DNA of 64,000 nucleotides, from positions 744,001 through 808,000 of the forward strand of contig JAJTUP010000013.1 in assembly GCA_021399435.1 (NCBI GenBank). Reading direction: 5' to 3'. Positions 46,976 through 57,637 of the stretch are shown piece by piece; the stretch's first letter is position 1, and each line of letters starts with the position of its first letter. The DNA comes from Diaporthe sp. PMI_573 (taxonomy: Eukaryota; Ascomycota; Sordariomycetes; Diaporthales; Diaporthaceae). The notes under the pieces are model-generated. The model was not told where the DNA came from. It searched no databases and worked only from the letters and a program-made list of their open reading frames with translations. The position numbers and the translations under genes were made by a program.

Positions 46976-48463
46976 TTGATTCCATGGGGCTGCTGGCCTT
47001 GGTCCGCTTGACACGACGGCTTGATAGGGAGGGGTCAAAACCGAGGTGTTTGGAAGACGGCGCCGACAGCACCACCTCGGATCATTCGGCTGCGTTCACT
47101 GACCTCTTCCGCTTGCTATGGGAGCAACGGGCGTAGCGCTCGAGGTTTATGGGACCAGAGAATGCAAAGGCTTCCTGGTACTCTATCCCCATTCCAGATG
47201 TCAGTGTTTGGCCAGGAATGCGAAGAGGGACGGGACGGGACGCTACCTTCTGATGGACTGTTCGTACGCTCTTGTTCGACATGAAGCTTTGGAGCTGTCT
47301 TCAGATCCTCGCACGGTGGGGAAGAGCCGGACGAGGAGTCTGTCATTGACTCATTCGCCCCAAATTCCTTGTAATACTCTTGTTCACTGGATGACTGATG
47401 AATCGGAAAGACTAGACGGGTCTTAACGCTAGAGTGTGATGCCGTCAAGTCTTCGGATGGGGCAAGACCCGACAGCAGACGAGGCAAGGGTTTGGTGTGC
47501 CCGGATGACAGAACGAATATGGGAGTTGGCTTGTGAGGTGGGTGAAGCTGTGTCGAGTGGTTAGTTAGATGGGAGATAGGAAGAGGGAGGGCGAGGTTGT
47601 CAGTTGTGCCGCTCCGACTCAATTGACTTCCCGGTGACTCTTGCCTCTTGCGGCAACAACTGCAGCCCATGTGCGTCATGACTGCTTCGGTTTTCTGGTG
47701 AAATCAACAATGGAAGGAGCACCCAAAACATGTTGAGCGTCTGTAAAACTGACGAGGACCAAACTGTTCAAAGGTGATGATGATGCATCAACGATGGAAT
47801 AATACTCGACTTCTAATATAAGTAGAAAATGGATGTATCATCCTCTTTCAAGGGCTGCACAAGCGATGCTGGTGCTGATGCTTGAAAGGGAGGACAAGGG
47901 AGGCCTGCGACAATTTGAGGTCGGCGAAGGAGGAGATCGGACTTGGGCCCAACCCCTTTCCCAGGTACCTCTGTACCTCTGTACCCTCTGTACCCTCTGT
48001 ACCCTCTGTACCCTCTGTACCCTCTGTACCCTCTGTACCCTCTGTACCTTGGTACTCGGAAGGTTGCAATTGATCCCCGTGGGTCATTTCGGGATTTGGT
48101 GCCCAGCAGGGCATAGAGCAATCCAGACCCTTTGTCGGTAAACAAAGACCAGGGCTGAGAAGACAGGGGCGGGGGTAGGTCAATCGCAGCTTTGAATTTT
48201 GAAGAAAAGAGGTGCAGGATCACGTCCTTGAGAATCATCATGTAACTGTTCTCCGGGCGAAAGACCTTTCGTCGGTCCCTCCAGTGAACGCGTGGAGTTG
48301 AGGAACAGGCCAGGGCGGGCGGGCAATTTAAGACCTGGTCTCTGCCTTGGTGCGGCCGAGTTTGCTCGACCCAAGTGGCTGCCTGCCTTGTATCGCGAAC
48401 ACTACCGTATCTTCCTCGAATATGTCCTTGTCATCGTGATTCGTGCTGTTCTAGTGGTAAAAG
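46976..48463. other. Interval between two decayed genes
   Basis: The minus-strand frame 47679-47116 (187 codons, Ser/Pro-rich) may be the start of the gene at 45850-46975, but no splice or family evidence ties them. Holds the 9-bp minisatellite at 47970-48047. Confidence 0.4.
47970..48047. repeat. 9-bp minisatellite (TGTACCCTC)n
   Basis: About nine near-perfect copies of TGTACCCTC. The unit is a multiple of three, so it gives long artefactual frames (YRG or TEG repeats) on the minus strand. There are no spacers between copies, so it is not CRISPR. Confidence 0.95.
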
Positions 48464-50990
48464 CTAAGCTGGCACTGCACAGTGGCTCCATGCTTTGTCG
48501 TCAAAGTGGCATGGATCGAACGAATCCCTTCCACGTGACTCGTGAAAGTTGATGCTCCTGAGGAGCCCTGCGGCCCTTCGCCTTTTCTGCCAGCGCGAAT
48601 CGCCAGACTGAACCCAGGTGCCAAACATCTTCTTTGATGTGAAGCCAAGTGATCGCATCACTTCAAGGAATTCTGGCCATCGAACCTCATGGGTCTTGTC
48701 TCTGCTCCTAGGCACGAGGAAATGACCGCCTCGCCAAGTTTGCCATGCTTCTTTGCTGACGTTGGTTTCGGCTTCTCCGTGGATTGAGTATCTGTTGGTT
48801 ATCCTTTCCTCGTCTGGTGGCTCCTCTTGGCGAAAACCGAAGCTGACAGCATTAGGTCCGTCGACAATCGGATCCATTCCGGCATGCGTCCAGTTCTCCG
48901 TTCTCTTCAAGTCCTGTTTCTGGGGGCAATGTGTCTCCCAATTTTCAAACAGTGGCTTCGAACAGTGCTTCTTGATGTGGGTCAAACTTGTCCCAAAAGT
49001 TGTCCAAATTGGACTCGGTCCTTTGCATAGTCTCAGTTCTGGCCTTGTTCCGGGGCTTGTCGATCGGGTATTCCAGGACGCTCAGAGTGTGGTGGACGGT
49101 ATGGCCAAGGCACACGAGAACTTCTCCTCGTTTTCCGGGTCACACAGCGCGTCGAGCTCCTTGTTCATGTTATCCCCGATCTCCAGGTCGTAGTGTGACG
49201 CCATTGCCTCAACCTTATGATCAACAGCTGACAAATGGTAGAAGACCATCGGTGCGAATGCACTGCATTGAAACCAGATCTCTGCATAAAGTGCAAGGTC
49301 GGCGATGATGGGGTAAACACTTGCTGGCATGCCCACGGTGGGTTCCTTGCCGATCTCTACGAGCCGACGCAGTTCAATGATCGAGGTGATGGGGTCAAGA
49401 CCTTTCAAGCCGACATTGTCTCCCGTGACCAGCTGGCATAAAATCCACATCAGCTTATCATCGACCAGAGTTGCAATCTGATCAGATTGCAACCCGACTT
49501 TGTGATTGATGTTGGGGCCGCTGCGCGTCGTTTTCCGATAAACGTAGCGTCTCATTCCTGGCGAGGTCAGGATAAAAGATCCGAGTCGGTGGAGGAGGTG
49601 AGGAAGCATTATTTCTTCAAACAAAGACTTTCAGATAGCGCACGCATTACAGTGTTGGACTCTCGAGTGCCTTTACTGTGTTTCTGCGCCCGATCGAGCC
49701 GGCAGGAGACGGCAAACCACATCAACTCCTCTTTGAAAGGGTCCACAATGGCCTGGATGACTACCCTGTCGCGTAATTTGTATTTTGTGACCTCAGTCTG
49801 GGGTCCATACCATTTGTTCCCCTTCTTGTCTTGTATCAACTCTGAATCACGTTTCTCAAAGTGCTTCGTGTGAGTTTGAAACGTCCTTGAACACTCTCGG
49901 ATTGAAAAAAGCTAGTCTCGGGCCTCTTCTCATCTGGTTTGTACGAGTTCCAAACAAGTGTCGAGATTGTCGACAATAGGCAGAAGGTAAGGGTAGCTCA
50001 GAGACATTCGCCAGTCCTATGCATGTTTCATCCGGTTCATTGCTGGGCAGCGGCGGTTGGACTTTCTCAACTGGTCTGATGCTGGAGGGTGGTTTGAGGA
50101 GATCATTCTCTTTGAGAACGAGATCGCGGAATGATACCAGAAAGCATGATAGGAAATCGTCGTTCAAAAACGTCGATCATATTTCCCATCCACATAGAAC
50201 ACCCATTCGGAGTGGTGATTTCGCCAGCCCCTGGGTGGGCTGCGCCAGGGAAATAGCCGCTGTGCTCAAAGGCTGTGATTTTGTGTCCAGCGTTGTCCTG
50301 TATAACCCTGAACGGCTTGAACCCAGTGCCATTGAAGAGGCGGAGCATTCATCTGACTGGAGTATGGCCCGTTTTCTCGCACTTATTGCAATGGAGCTTG
50401 ATCAGGTCAATCTGCTTCTTCGGCTTCGGGCAGTTTCCCTTCGTGTGGCCGATTCTCCCGGCAGTTGAAACGCTGAGGCTGCTTTTTGGGCTTTGATGCC
50501 TGGTATTCTTTGACTGCGATCGTGACCATTTCCATTCGAAGCCCGACTCTGTCCCTGTTGGTCCTCATATTGGGCGCCTGTGTGCCAGCAGGTGGACCTC
50601 GTTGCTGGGGGGGGGGGGAAGGCGAATTCTCAACGAGTGCGTTGAGTTTGGAGCGATAAATGTGCTTTCGAGTTCCTTGACTCCATTTGTTGCTTGTCGC
50701 TAAGAAATATGATTGCATGGAGATGCTGGCAAAAGCCCGCGATGAAGCGTTTGATCTGCACTGGCTGGCTTTATGAACTAAACGTTAGGTCTGGACCTGA
50801 AAATAGACGAGAGGAACGCGTAACACTTACCCGGGTCTGCTCAAGGTCGGCCACGAGCGACTCGAGAGTAGGCGATGCGTCTCTATCGCAGAGACTGTCG
50901 ATTATTTCATTCCTCGATGAAATTTGCACAGTGTCGGGGCAGCTTGCAGAGAGTCGGAGTAAGGTAGCGGCGAGGTAAGTGGATGGGAAG
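48464..50990 (-). pseudogene. Decayed zinc-knuckle protein of an uncharacterised ascomycete family
   Basis: Minus strand. First exon about 50990-50831 reads YLAATLLRLSASCPDTVQIS and DASPTLESLVADLEQTR, followed by a GTAAGT donor; the acceptor CAG is at about 50757, then IKRFIAGFCQHLHAI. After a shift near 50720: ATSNKWSQGTRKHIYRSKLN. Then come two zinc knuckles, one reached through a one-base shift near 50450 (CRRIGHTKGNC) and CNKCEKTGHTPVR followed by TGA at 50349-50351 exactly where the last Cys should be; the frame then runs on as NGTGFKPFRVIQDNAGHKIT. Later pieces are LDPITSIIELRRLVEIG, then LEYPIDKPRNKARTET and ESNLDNFWDKF (shift near 49094), ENWETHCPQKQDLKRTENW (shift near 48975) and WPEFLEVMRSLGF with RSINFHE. 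At least five disabling changes are seen. It reads like a full-length relic of a zinc-knuckle, probably nucleic-acid-binding, protein. Confidence 0.65.
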
Positions 50991-51599
50991 AGTAGTAGAA
51001 GGTTGGGTAGAGTCGAAGGAGGTTCAAGCTTGTGAGAGCTTGTGAATTTGTTGTGATACTAAGGAAAAGTAAAGCTAGAGGATTTGAGGGCGGGGGACGA
51101 GGGTTTAACTAGAAAAGAGGGCAGCGGCGTCTGCAGAGCAACTGGCAGAGTCGTCCGAAGGCAGAAGCCAGGCGCGCTGAAGACAAGTAAATCATACTTC
51201 CAGCAGCCAATGGCATTAGCTAGATGAGACTGCAATCACCAGGTATCGGACGAGCGCCCCTGGCTCATTGGCATAGACAACGGCGGGGGACGTATTCAAG
51301 GCGAGCGGACAATACTAATTCCACAGGAACCCAAGAGACAATTCTCGAAGACTCAGGATAAGCCAATGAAATGCAAAAATAGAACATCGGACGTTTTCAT
51401 CTGAAGATTAGCCATCACATGGTTCGTGCGAGAAGCTGCTAGCCCAGCTCGAAGTAGGCGTGGGAGGATAACAGGTGAGGCCCGCAGTTTCTGATTCTAT
51501 CAAGCAATGTAATCTAGTACGGCTCCTCTAGAGGAAACGGAGGTTCAAGAAGTGACGTTCTTTTGATAGCTTCTTGAACGGCATACGAGAGCCGCAAGA
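50991..51599. other. Intergenic
   Basis: No supported gene; upstream of the decayed zinc-knuckle gene and leading into the 15-bp array. Confidence 0.5.
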
Positions 51600-51925
51600 G
51601 GTGGCAGGTAAACTACAAGAGGTTATCCTATAGGAAGGTATCTAAAGGAGGTTGCCCATGGGAGACTACCCTAGGGCGCATAGGAGATTATTTCATGAGA
51701 GGCTATCCCACGAGAGGTTGTCCTATGAGAGGGTATCCCATGAGAGTTCATTCCACAGGAGTTTATCCTCTGATAAATGAGAATTAGCCCACAGGAAGTT
51801 GTCCTGCAGAAAGCTGTCCATAGGAGGATGTTCCACAAGAGACCATCCTGTGGAAAGTGAGAGGCGATCCCATAGAAGATTGCCCCATAGAAAATTGCCC
51901 AACAAGATGTTGTTCTACAAGAGAT
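51600..51925 (-). repeat. Degenerate 15-bp tandem array (orientation B)
   Basis: About 20 imperfect copies of GAGGTTGTCCCATAG; the reverse complement CTATGGGACAACCTC matches a rotated copy of the unit at 36236-36490 (CTATGGGACAGCCTC) at all but one place. Period is 14-15 bp with occasional 22-bp units. The 87-codon frame across it (minus strand) is a product of the repeat. Confidence 0.8.
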
Positions 51926-53247
51926 AGCTTTCATGGAAGGTCATCTTCCTGAAGTCTAGCATGAAACCGGGCAGCACTGATGCACAGAGTTGATGATATA
52001 ATGCATGCAGTGAAGAATGCTGATGTCGGTTGAGAGGAGCTCTCAAGGAACACCAGCAATTTATGGTCCTTGAGCAGCGTCTGCTCCGATTTCAGAACAC
52101 TCGGTAAGTCCAATTAGAAAGATTCAGACTCACAAACATATTTAGAATAATTCAATGTGGTCTAATGTGAGGTTATCTGTCAACCGCTACCCTTCGGTAA
52201 TGCGAGCTTACCTCGTATCCAAAGGATTTTCCACACACCTGCACGAGTCTTCCGGGCCCCTGTGGTCACCCATGTGGTCGGGAATACCATGCGTGTGGCG
52301 CATGACGCATGTAATTTACGGGCTTCCTATGGCGACATCGGCCCCGGACATGCACAGCTTGATGCCGAAAAGCCACAGAGTGCACATTGGATAATTACTG
52401 GGCGTGCCGTAATCCGTGCAAATGTCACGCACAACGCAGTCAGGAAGACTTGATTAGTTGCTGAAATCTCGGTTCCAAGCCCCTATCACTCCAGGCTCGT
52501 GCTGTCAGCACCGGTGCTTCCGATCAGTCGTGTTGCCTGAGTGGCCCATCCGTTCGAACAGAAGCACCATGTCGAGCCACATAAGCACAGGACACATGTG
52601 CACGGGAGGATAGTTTGATGTCGGGTCGAGATCACGAAAATAAAGCAGGTCTCCAGACCAGACCGCCTTGGAACATTGACTTGCACAACTGTCCGTCCCA
52701 TGTCACATTACCCCAGGATCACGGTACGTGATGTTGAAGAAAAAGCTTGAATTGGGGGTTTGGTCATCACTGGCAGCGAAAAAGGGTTGCCGTCGCTCAC
52801 CTCGCTACCAGGTCATCCTCGTATTCGACGTAGCGTCAGGGGGGCAGGCCTGCATAGCCGCCATCCTTGGCAGCGGCAATGTCCTGATGTGTGACGTCGA
52901 GAGTCCCCCGGCGGAGCGCATTGCATGCAGAAATACGAAAAAGCCGCCCTCGGGGGGGTGGCCATTGGATGGGGGAAATGTCCACTCACCTGTTCTGGAA
53001 GCCATATTCTTAGAATCGGCGTGGCCTAGTCAACAAAGTGGATGACGCCTGGCTCCGTCTTTCCGAGTATGTATTTTGCCTTACACAGTAGGCTTAAGTA
53101 TCCACCTGCACTGCATAGATCGAACTCTGATCAACATCCGATCTTTGGAAGCTCGTCCAGGTTCGCCATATAACAAGGACAACCATCCCCTCGATGGACA
53201 GCTTCGTTGTTCTCCCAGTCTGAGTAGGGGTCTTCGCTTTCTCTGTC

Positions 53248-53279
<32 letters not shown>

Positions 53280-53331
53280 CTCCCCCCCCCTACACCGGTC
53301 ACTCTGCATACCCCGGGAACAAATCGCAACA
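51926..53331. other. Intergenic upstream of GH17 gene
   Basis: No supported gene. Ends with a CT-rich promoter tract (53238-53280) and a C-run. Confidence 0.45.
53238..53280 (+). promoter_or_regulatory. CT-rich tract in GH17 promoter
   Basis: About 40 bases of CT dinucleotides, 50-95 bp before the ATG at 53332. CT-boxes close to the transcription start are usual in strongly expressed genes of filamentous fungi; the same tract is also a microsatellite. Confidence 0.5.
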
Positions 53332-54258
53332 ATGAAGCTCTCAACAGTACTCTCCGGCCTCTCTGTCGTTGCCGGCACGGCCAACGCAGCCCTGCAGGGG
53401 TTCAACTACGGGGCGTTCTTCAACAACCAGGCCGCCAAGCAGCAGGTTGATTTCGCGTACGAATTCAACCGGGCCAAGAACCTGCCCAACCAGTCCGGGT
53501 GGAACGCGGCACGGCTGTACACGATGGTGCAGTGGGGGACGGCAAGCGATGTCGTGTCGGCGATCCCGGCGGCCATCAACACTCAGACGAAGCTCCTGCT
53601 GGGCCTGTGGACGTCGGGCGGCAGCTTCCAGAACGAGATCAAGGCCCTGCAGACGGCCATCAACCAGTACGGCACCGCCTTCACGGATCTCGTGGTCGGC
53701 ATATCGGTGGGCAGCGAGGACCTGTACAGGCAGCAAAATGGTGAGGTCGGCATCGGTGCGGACGAGCTGGTGGGCTACATCAACCAGGTCCGCAGCACCA
53801 TCGCCGGCACCCCGCTGCAGGGAAAGCCCATCGGGCATGTAGACACGTGGAACATGTGGCTCGACGGTGGCAACAGCAAGGTGATCGCGGCACTCGACTG
53901 GGTGGGCATGGACGCATACCCCTACTTCCAAGCTGCGTTCGACAACCGGATTGAGAATGCCGCCAACCTCTTCTGGAGTGCGTACGACCAGACCAAGGCG
54001 GCGTCGCAGGGCAAGGAGGTTTGGGTGACGGAGACGGGTTGGCCCGTCAGCGGCGAAACCGTCAATGGCGCTGTTCCCAATGCCCAGAACGCGCAAACCT
54101 TCTGGAAGCAAGTCGCATGCGGGCTCCTCTCGAGAAACGTGAACACGTTCTGGTACGATTTGCAGGAAAGCCAGTGGGGCCAGGCCAACCCTGACTTTGG
54201 TATCTATGGGGCTGGGGACCTTGGCGCCCTCTCACCGCAGTTCGACCTGTCTTGCTGA
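53332..54258 (+). CDS. Secreted GH17 beta-1,3-glucanase / glucanosyltransferase
   Basis: 308 residues, intronless. Signal peptide MKLSTVLSGLSVVAGTANA, mature start about ALQGFNYGAFF. The GH17 fold is recognised by GFNYG at the first strand, VVGISVGSEDLYR with the acid/base Glu129, ALDWVGMDAYPYFQ, and WVTETGWPVSG with the nucleophile Glu234. Near the C-terminus are FWYDLQESQWG and FGIYG. It acts on cell-wall beta-1,3-glucan, cutting or transferring chains. It ends at FDLSC without a Ser/Thr-rich region or GPI signal, so it should be soluble in the wall or medium, like yeast Bgl2 or Scw types, unlike GPI-anchored EglC-type members. The large antisense frame across it is a GC-rich shadow. Confidence 0.95.
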   Translation: MKLSTVLSGLSVVAGTANAALQGFNYGAFFNNQAAKQQVDFAYEFNRAKNLPNQSGWNAARLYTMVQWGTASDVVSAIPAAINTQTKLLLGLWTSGGSFQNEIKALQTAINQYGTAFTDLVVGISVGSEDLYRQQNGEVGIGADELVGYINQVRSTIAGTPLQGKPIGHVDTWNMWLDGGNSKVIAALDWVGMDAYPYFQAAFDNRIENAANLFWSAYDQTKAASQGKEVWVTETGWPVSGETVNGAVPNAQNAQTFWKQVACGLLSRNVNTFWYDLQESQWGQANPDFGIYGAGDLGALSPQFDLSC

Positions 54259-54758
54259 TGAGGCTCTGCCAGTGGGGAAGAGATGATATTTGCATGGCAT
54301 GGTGGCATGGCAATACTTGAACATAATGGATAATACCTACTAGATACATATTTGACCACAGCCCGTCTGAGACTAGAGGTCTATTGTATAAATCTAATGC
54401 TTGTCATCTAGTTTGGAAGACTCATTGTTGGGGGGGGGGGTGACGTGCATGGTGTCCACATGAGAGCTGTCTTTGCCTTGCGTGAACGTGCTGAACCTGG
54501 AGATGTCAACAGCCTCAAGTTATTTGCCAGCAGCCAGCAGCCAGCAGCCAACAGCCATGCACATGCCTGTCTTCATGCCTGTCCATGTAATTGACCACAA
54601 GGGGAGGACACAAGATGATGGCTGGTTGTTGGTGCAGTGTTGTACCGAAAGTGAACACTCCCTGGCCCCAAAAGTGGGCTCGCCCCCACAGGGCCAGCAC
54701 ACCGAGTCGAGAACAGTCCCACACAATAATATAAACACCACAAAACTAATGCCCCCAA
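54259..54758. other. Intergenic before tRNA
   Basis: 3' flank of the GH17 gene with a G-run at 54430-54440 and a CCAGCAG repeat at about 54523-54552; no gene. Confidence 0.55.
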
Positions 54759-54845
54759 GCCCGTTTAGCTCATCGGTAGAGCGCATCACTAGTAGCCCCA
54801 AGCAAGGCGATGATGAGGTGACTGGTTCGATTCCAGTAATGGGCA
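54759..54845 (+). tRNA. tRNA-Thr (AGT), intron-containing
   Basis: 87 bp. Acceptor stem GCCCGTT pairs with AATGGGC (one G-T pair), then discriminator A. D-arm GCTC-ATCGGTA-GAGC. Anticodon stem CATCA/TGATG with loop CT-AGT-A, giving anticodon AGT for threonine. A 15-base intron follows nucleotide 37 (GCCCCAAGCAAGGCG), then A38. T-arm ACTGG-TTCGATT-CCAGT with the B-box GGTTCGATTCC. All stems close, so the gene looks functional. No T-run directly behind the end was noted. Confidence 0.93.
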
Positions 54846-55834
54846 ACAGCATACAGGAGTGAGGGTCATGAGGTCCTGATCCCTTTTTGTGTCGATGGAG
54901 CATACATACTGGGGCGCTGGATGAGGTCGAGCTCTGTAGTCCAGCACACATACACAGGAAGACAAAGTCTGGTGGGTGATAATTTTGCTTCTGGCCTAGC
55001 CCATCAGTGTAGGTGTGGGAGCTGTGTAGGCTCGTAAGAACTGCCGGATTGATCGATGGAGTGTTGATCTTGTTGGTGTTCCGGCTCCGACTGCAGTTGT
55101 GGCCGGTCTGGCAGTCTGGCGGGAGGGCCCAGTGTTTCCCTGATCTGCACACGGAAGAGTGAGTGGATTCCTAATCGGGATTTGGCGACCGGCTTGTGGA
55201 AGAAACGAATTGATTGATTATTTGATTGATGGGTTGTCTGGTCAGGGGCAGACAAACGGGGCAGATGCGGAAATGCGAAAAATAGCTCCCTTGTCCCCCA
55301 CCAATGACGGAGCAAGTAATGGAGGCGACGCGTAAGGAAAGGACGGGCCAACTGGAACGGCCGGAGAAAGGCATGAGGAAGGCTCGGGAAGTCTGCTGCT
55401 GCTGCTGCTGACAACAGATTAGGCGAGTGCTGCGAGTGGCTGCTTGTTGCTGCACTCCCCGTCGACGACCATCAACTGACTGACTGCACGAACCCCCTCC
55501 GTCTGGCACCCGCTCCGACAGCACAGACTCGTCAACGACAACGACATTGACATCGACATCGACATCGACATCGGACGGCCTGTCCACTCAACCGACAGGA
55601 CAGCCGCTGCTTCTGCCAGACTGCGCGCTTGTTCGAGTCGCCCCCACCCCGCCAGCCCGTCCAAACCCTCGCCCAGATCCAGCAATCCCGGTCTCCTCCT
55701 CCCATCCCATCTCCATCCCAACCCAGATTTCCCATAGGAAATCTGGCCATTCTGACGCGGCCCTGCGCTTGAGCCCTCCACTCAGCCGAAACACCACCAC
55801 CCTGCCCCCATTGCGAAACAAGCGCGCCCTCGCA
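54846..55834. other. Intergenic upstream of Ytp1-like gene
   Basis: Includes CTG units near 55396 and a GACATC hexamer repeat at 55541-55572 that lies in the probable 5' leader. Frames here are not supported as genes. Confidence 0.5.
55541..55572. repeat. (GACATC)n short repeat
   Basis: About five copies (first variant GACATT), roughly 270 bp upstream of the chosen ATG of the Ytp1-like gene. Confidence 0.85.
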
Positions 55835-57637
55835 ATGCCTTTGGCTTGGACCTCGTCGCCATCGCCAATGGCACCACCTTCCTCCTCATCCTGCCTTTCG
55901 CCATCCTCCTCATCCGCCTCCGTCGCCCGCGCAGCCTCGAGATTATTGTCTGCACCGACAAGAACAACCGTCTACCTCGCCCTTGTCGCCCTCTGCCTCC
56001 CAATGGCCCTCACTCACGACCACGGCGTCGAGAACATCCCTGAAGGCGATGCTACCTCTCCAGACCCCATCGTGCGTCAAACCACCCCCCCGGCCTGCCG
56101 GTGCCCTCTGCGCGCCCGCACCCTGCTGATCTGACCCGCCTCGTCTCTACAGGACTCGACATTATGGGCTCATATATTCGTCAATATGCTGGCCTTTGGC
56201 GTGCTGTTCCCTCTCGGCATGGTGCTAGGCGTGAGTAGAACCCCTTTTCCAACGTGCGCATGTCACGGAACTACCGACTGACCGCGCGCCTCGCCTGGAC
56301 AGATAAGCAAGAGCAGATGGCATGTCCCCATCCAGGCCCTTTCCTCCATCCTCGCCCTCCTCGGATACGCCCTCGGACACATGCACGGCGGCCGCGAGTT
56401 CCTCCCCTCCAATGTCCACGCACACTTCGGCGACTGGGTCTACTTCCAGATGTTCGCCCAGATCATTGTCGGCGTCTACCTCAAGCTGCACCTCGAGAAG
56501 GGAATCCATAAGCACATACGGCCCGTCATTCGCATCGTCCACAGCATAAATGGCAAGGCCTTCCCCGTCGTCGCCTGGGCGCAGATGCTGTTCGGCGGCA
56601 TTACCGCACTGGGCTTCTGCCAGGGCGACCACCTGGGCCAGTGCCTGGCCCACTTCATCATGGGGAGCGCCTTCATCGCCTACGGTATCCTCCTGACCAT
56701 CGCCATGCTGGTTGGTCAGCTGTGGATCAAGCGCACCGGTCGTTCCCAGGAATTCTTCGACAGCGTCGTCATCGCCGCCTGGGGCTGCGTCAACACCTTC
56801 ACCGAGCACAGGTGGGGCACCGCCTGGGTCAAGAACGACTGGCAGCACACAACCATGGGCATCGTCTGGTGGTGTGCCGGTCTGGCCGGCATCTGGCTGA
56901 GCAAGGACAGGCTCGGCCGCCCCAAGAGGAACTTTATCCCGGGCTTCGTCATCCTCATCACCGGCTGGGCCATGTCCGCGCACCCCCAGGAACTCCAGAT
57001 CTCCGCCATGACCCACAAGGCTTTTGGCTACACCCTCATGGCCGCCGGGCTCACCCGCATGATCGAGGTCTCCTGTGTGCTCCAGGACAAGGCTGGCATC
57101 TCGGACGACGGCTACGACGTGCATAGCTTCCAGTATATCCCAGTATTTGTGAGTTCATTCCCCATCTCACAACGTGCCTTTGCATAGCCTCGTGCTGACA
57201 TGGGTCCTTTCAACCAGCTCCTCTACGCGTCCGGCTTCTTGTTCATGGGCGCCACCGAAGAGCAGATGCTCCTTGTCAACTCGTCCGGAATCGACCATGT
57301 CGCCTACGTCCTCATCCTCTACAGCCTCGCCTTCCTCGTCTTCCTCTTCGCCAACGTGCTTGTGCACATCTACGACCGCAGCGTCAACCTGAATGGGCAC
57401 ACGAAGGGAATCAACGGCCATGCGCACGGTTCCAACGGACACACTTTGGCTCCGGCCCAGGAGCGTAGGCTACGGGACGCTGAGGAGTTTGAGCTGGATG
57501 ACATGATGAGCGACGAGGATGAGGAGGAGGCCCAGCGGCGCAAGCTTCTGAAGGAGGAGAAGGATGACGTGGACCACGACGGGGAGGGTCTGTCGAGTCC
57601 CAGCACGGTTGGCAGGAACAATGATCGGGTTGCTTAG
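55835..57637 (+). CDS. Ytp1/DUF2427 multi-pass membrane protein (cytochrome b561-like)
   Basis: Four exons: 55835-56071, 56153-56230, 56303-57148, 57218-57637; introns of 81, 72 and 69 bp, all in phase 0. The protein is 526 residues. The start is uncertain: the frame is open upstream and a second ATG lies at 55868, but both feed the signal-like segment TTVYLALVALCLPMALTHDH. Then DUF2427: DSTLWAHIFVNMLAFGVLFP and LGMVLG, GYALGHMHGG, NVHAHFGDW, with paired histidines as in b561-type heme sites. Then the Ytp1 domain: EHRWGTAWVKNDWQHTTMG, WAMSAHPQELQISAMTHKAF, FLFMGATEEQM. About 11 helices in total. The tail is acidic (DDMMSDEDEEEAQRRK), probably cytosolic. Function is not settled for this family; heme or metal-linked redox at an internal or plasma membrane is inferred from the histidines. 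Confidence 0.9.

Noticed and set aside
47970..48047. Regular repeats considered as a CRISPR array
   Set aside because: No spacers, unit of nine bases, eukaryotic context.
47833..48241. Frames with YRG, TEG or CTL repeats
   Set aside because: Translations of the 9-bp minisatellite.
51671..51934. 87-codon minus-strand frame
   Set aside because: Also a translation of the 15-bp array.
53341..54111. 256-codon antisense frame
   Set aside because: Shadow of the GH17 gene with its catalytic motifs on the other strand.
56225..57124. 299-codon antisense frame
   Set aside because: Shadow of the Ytp1-like gene, whose plus-strand reading has clear membrane helices and splice sites.
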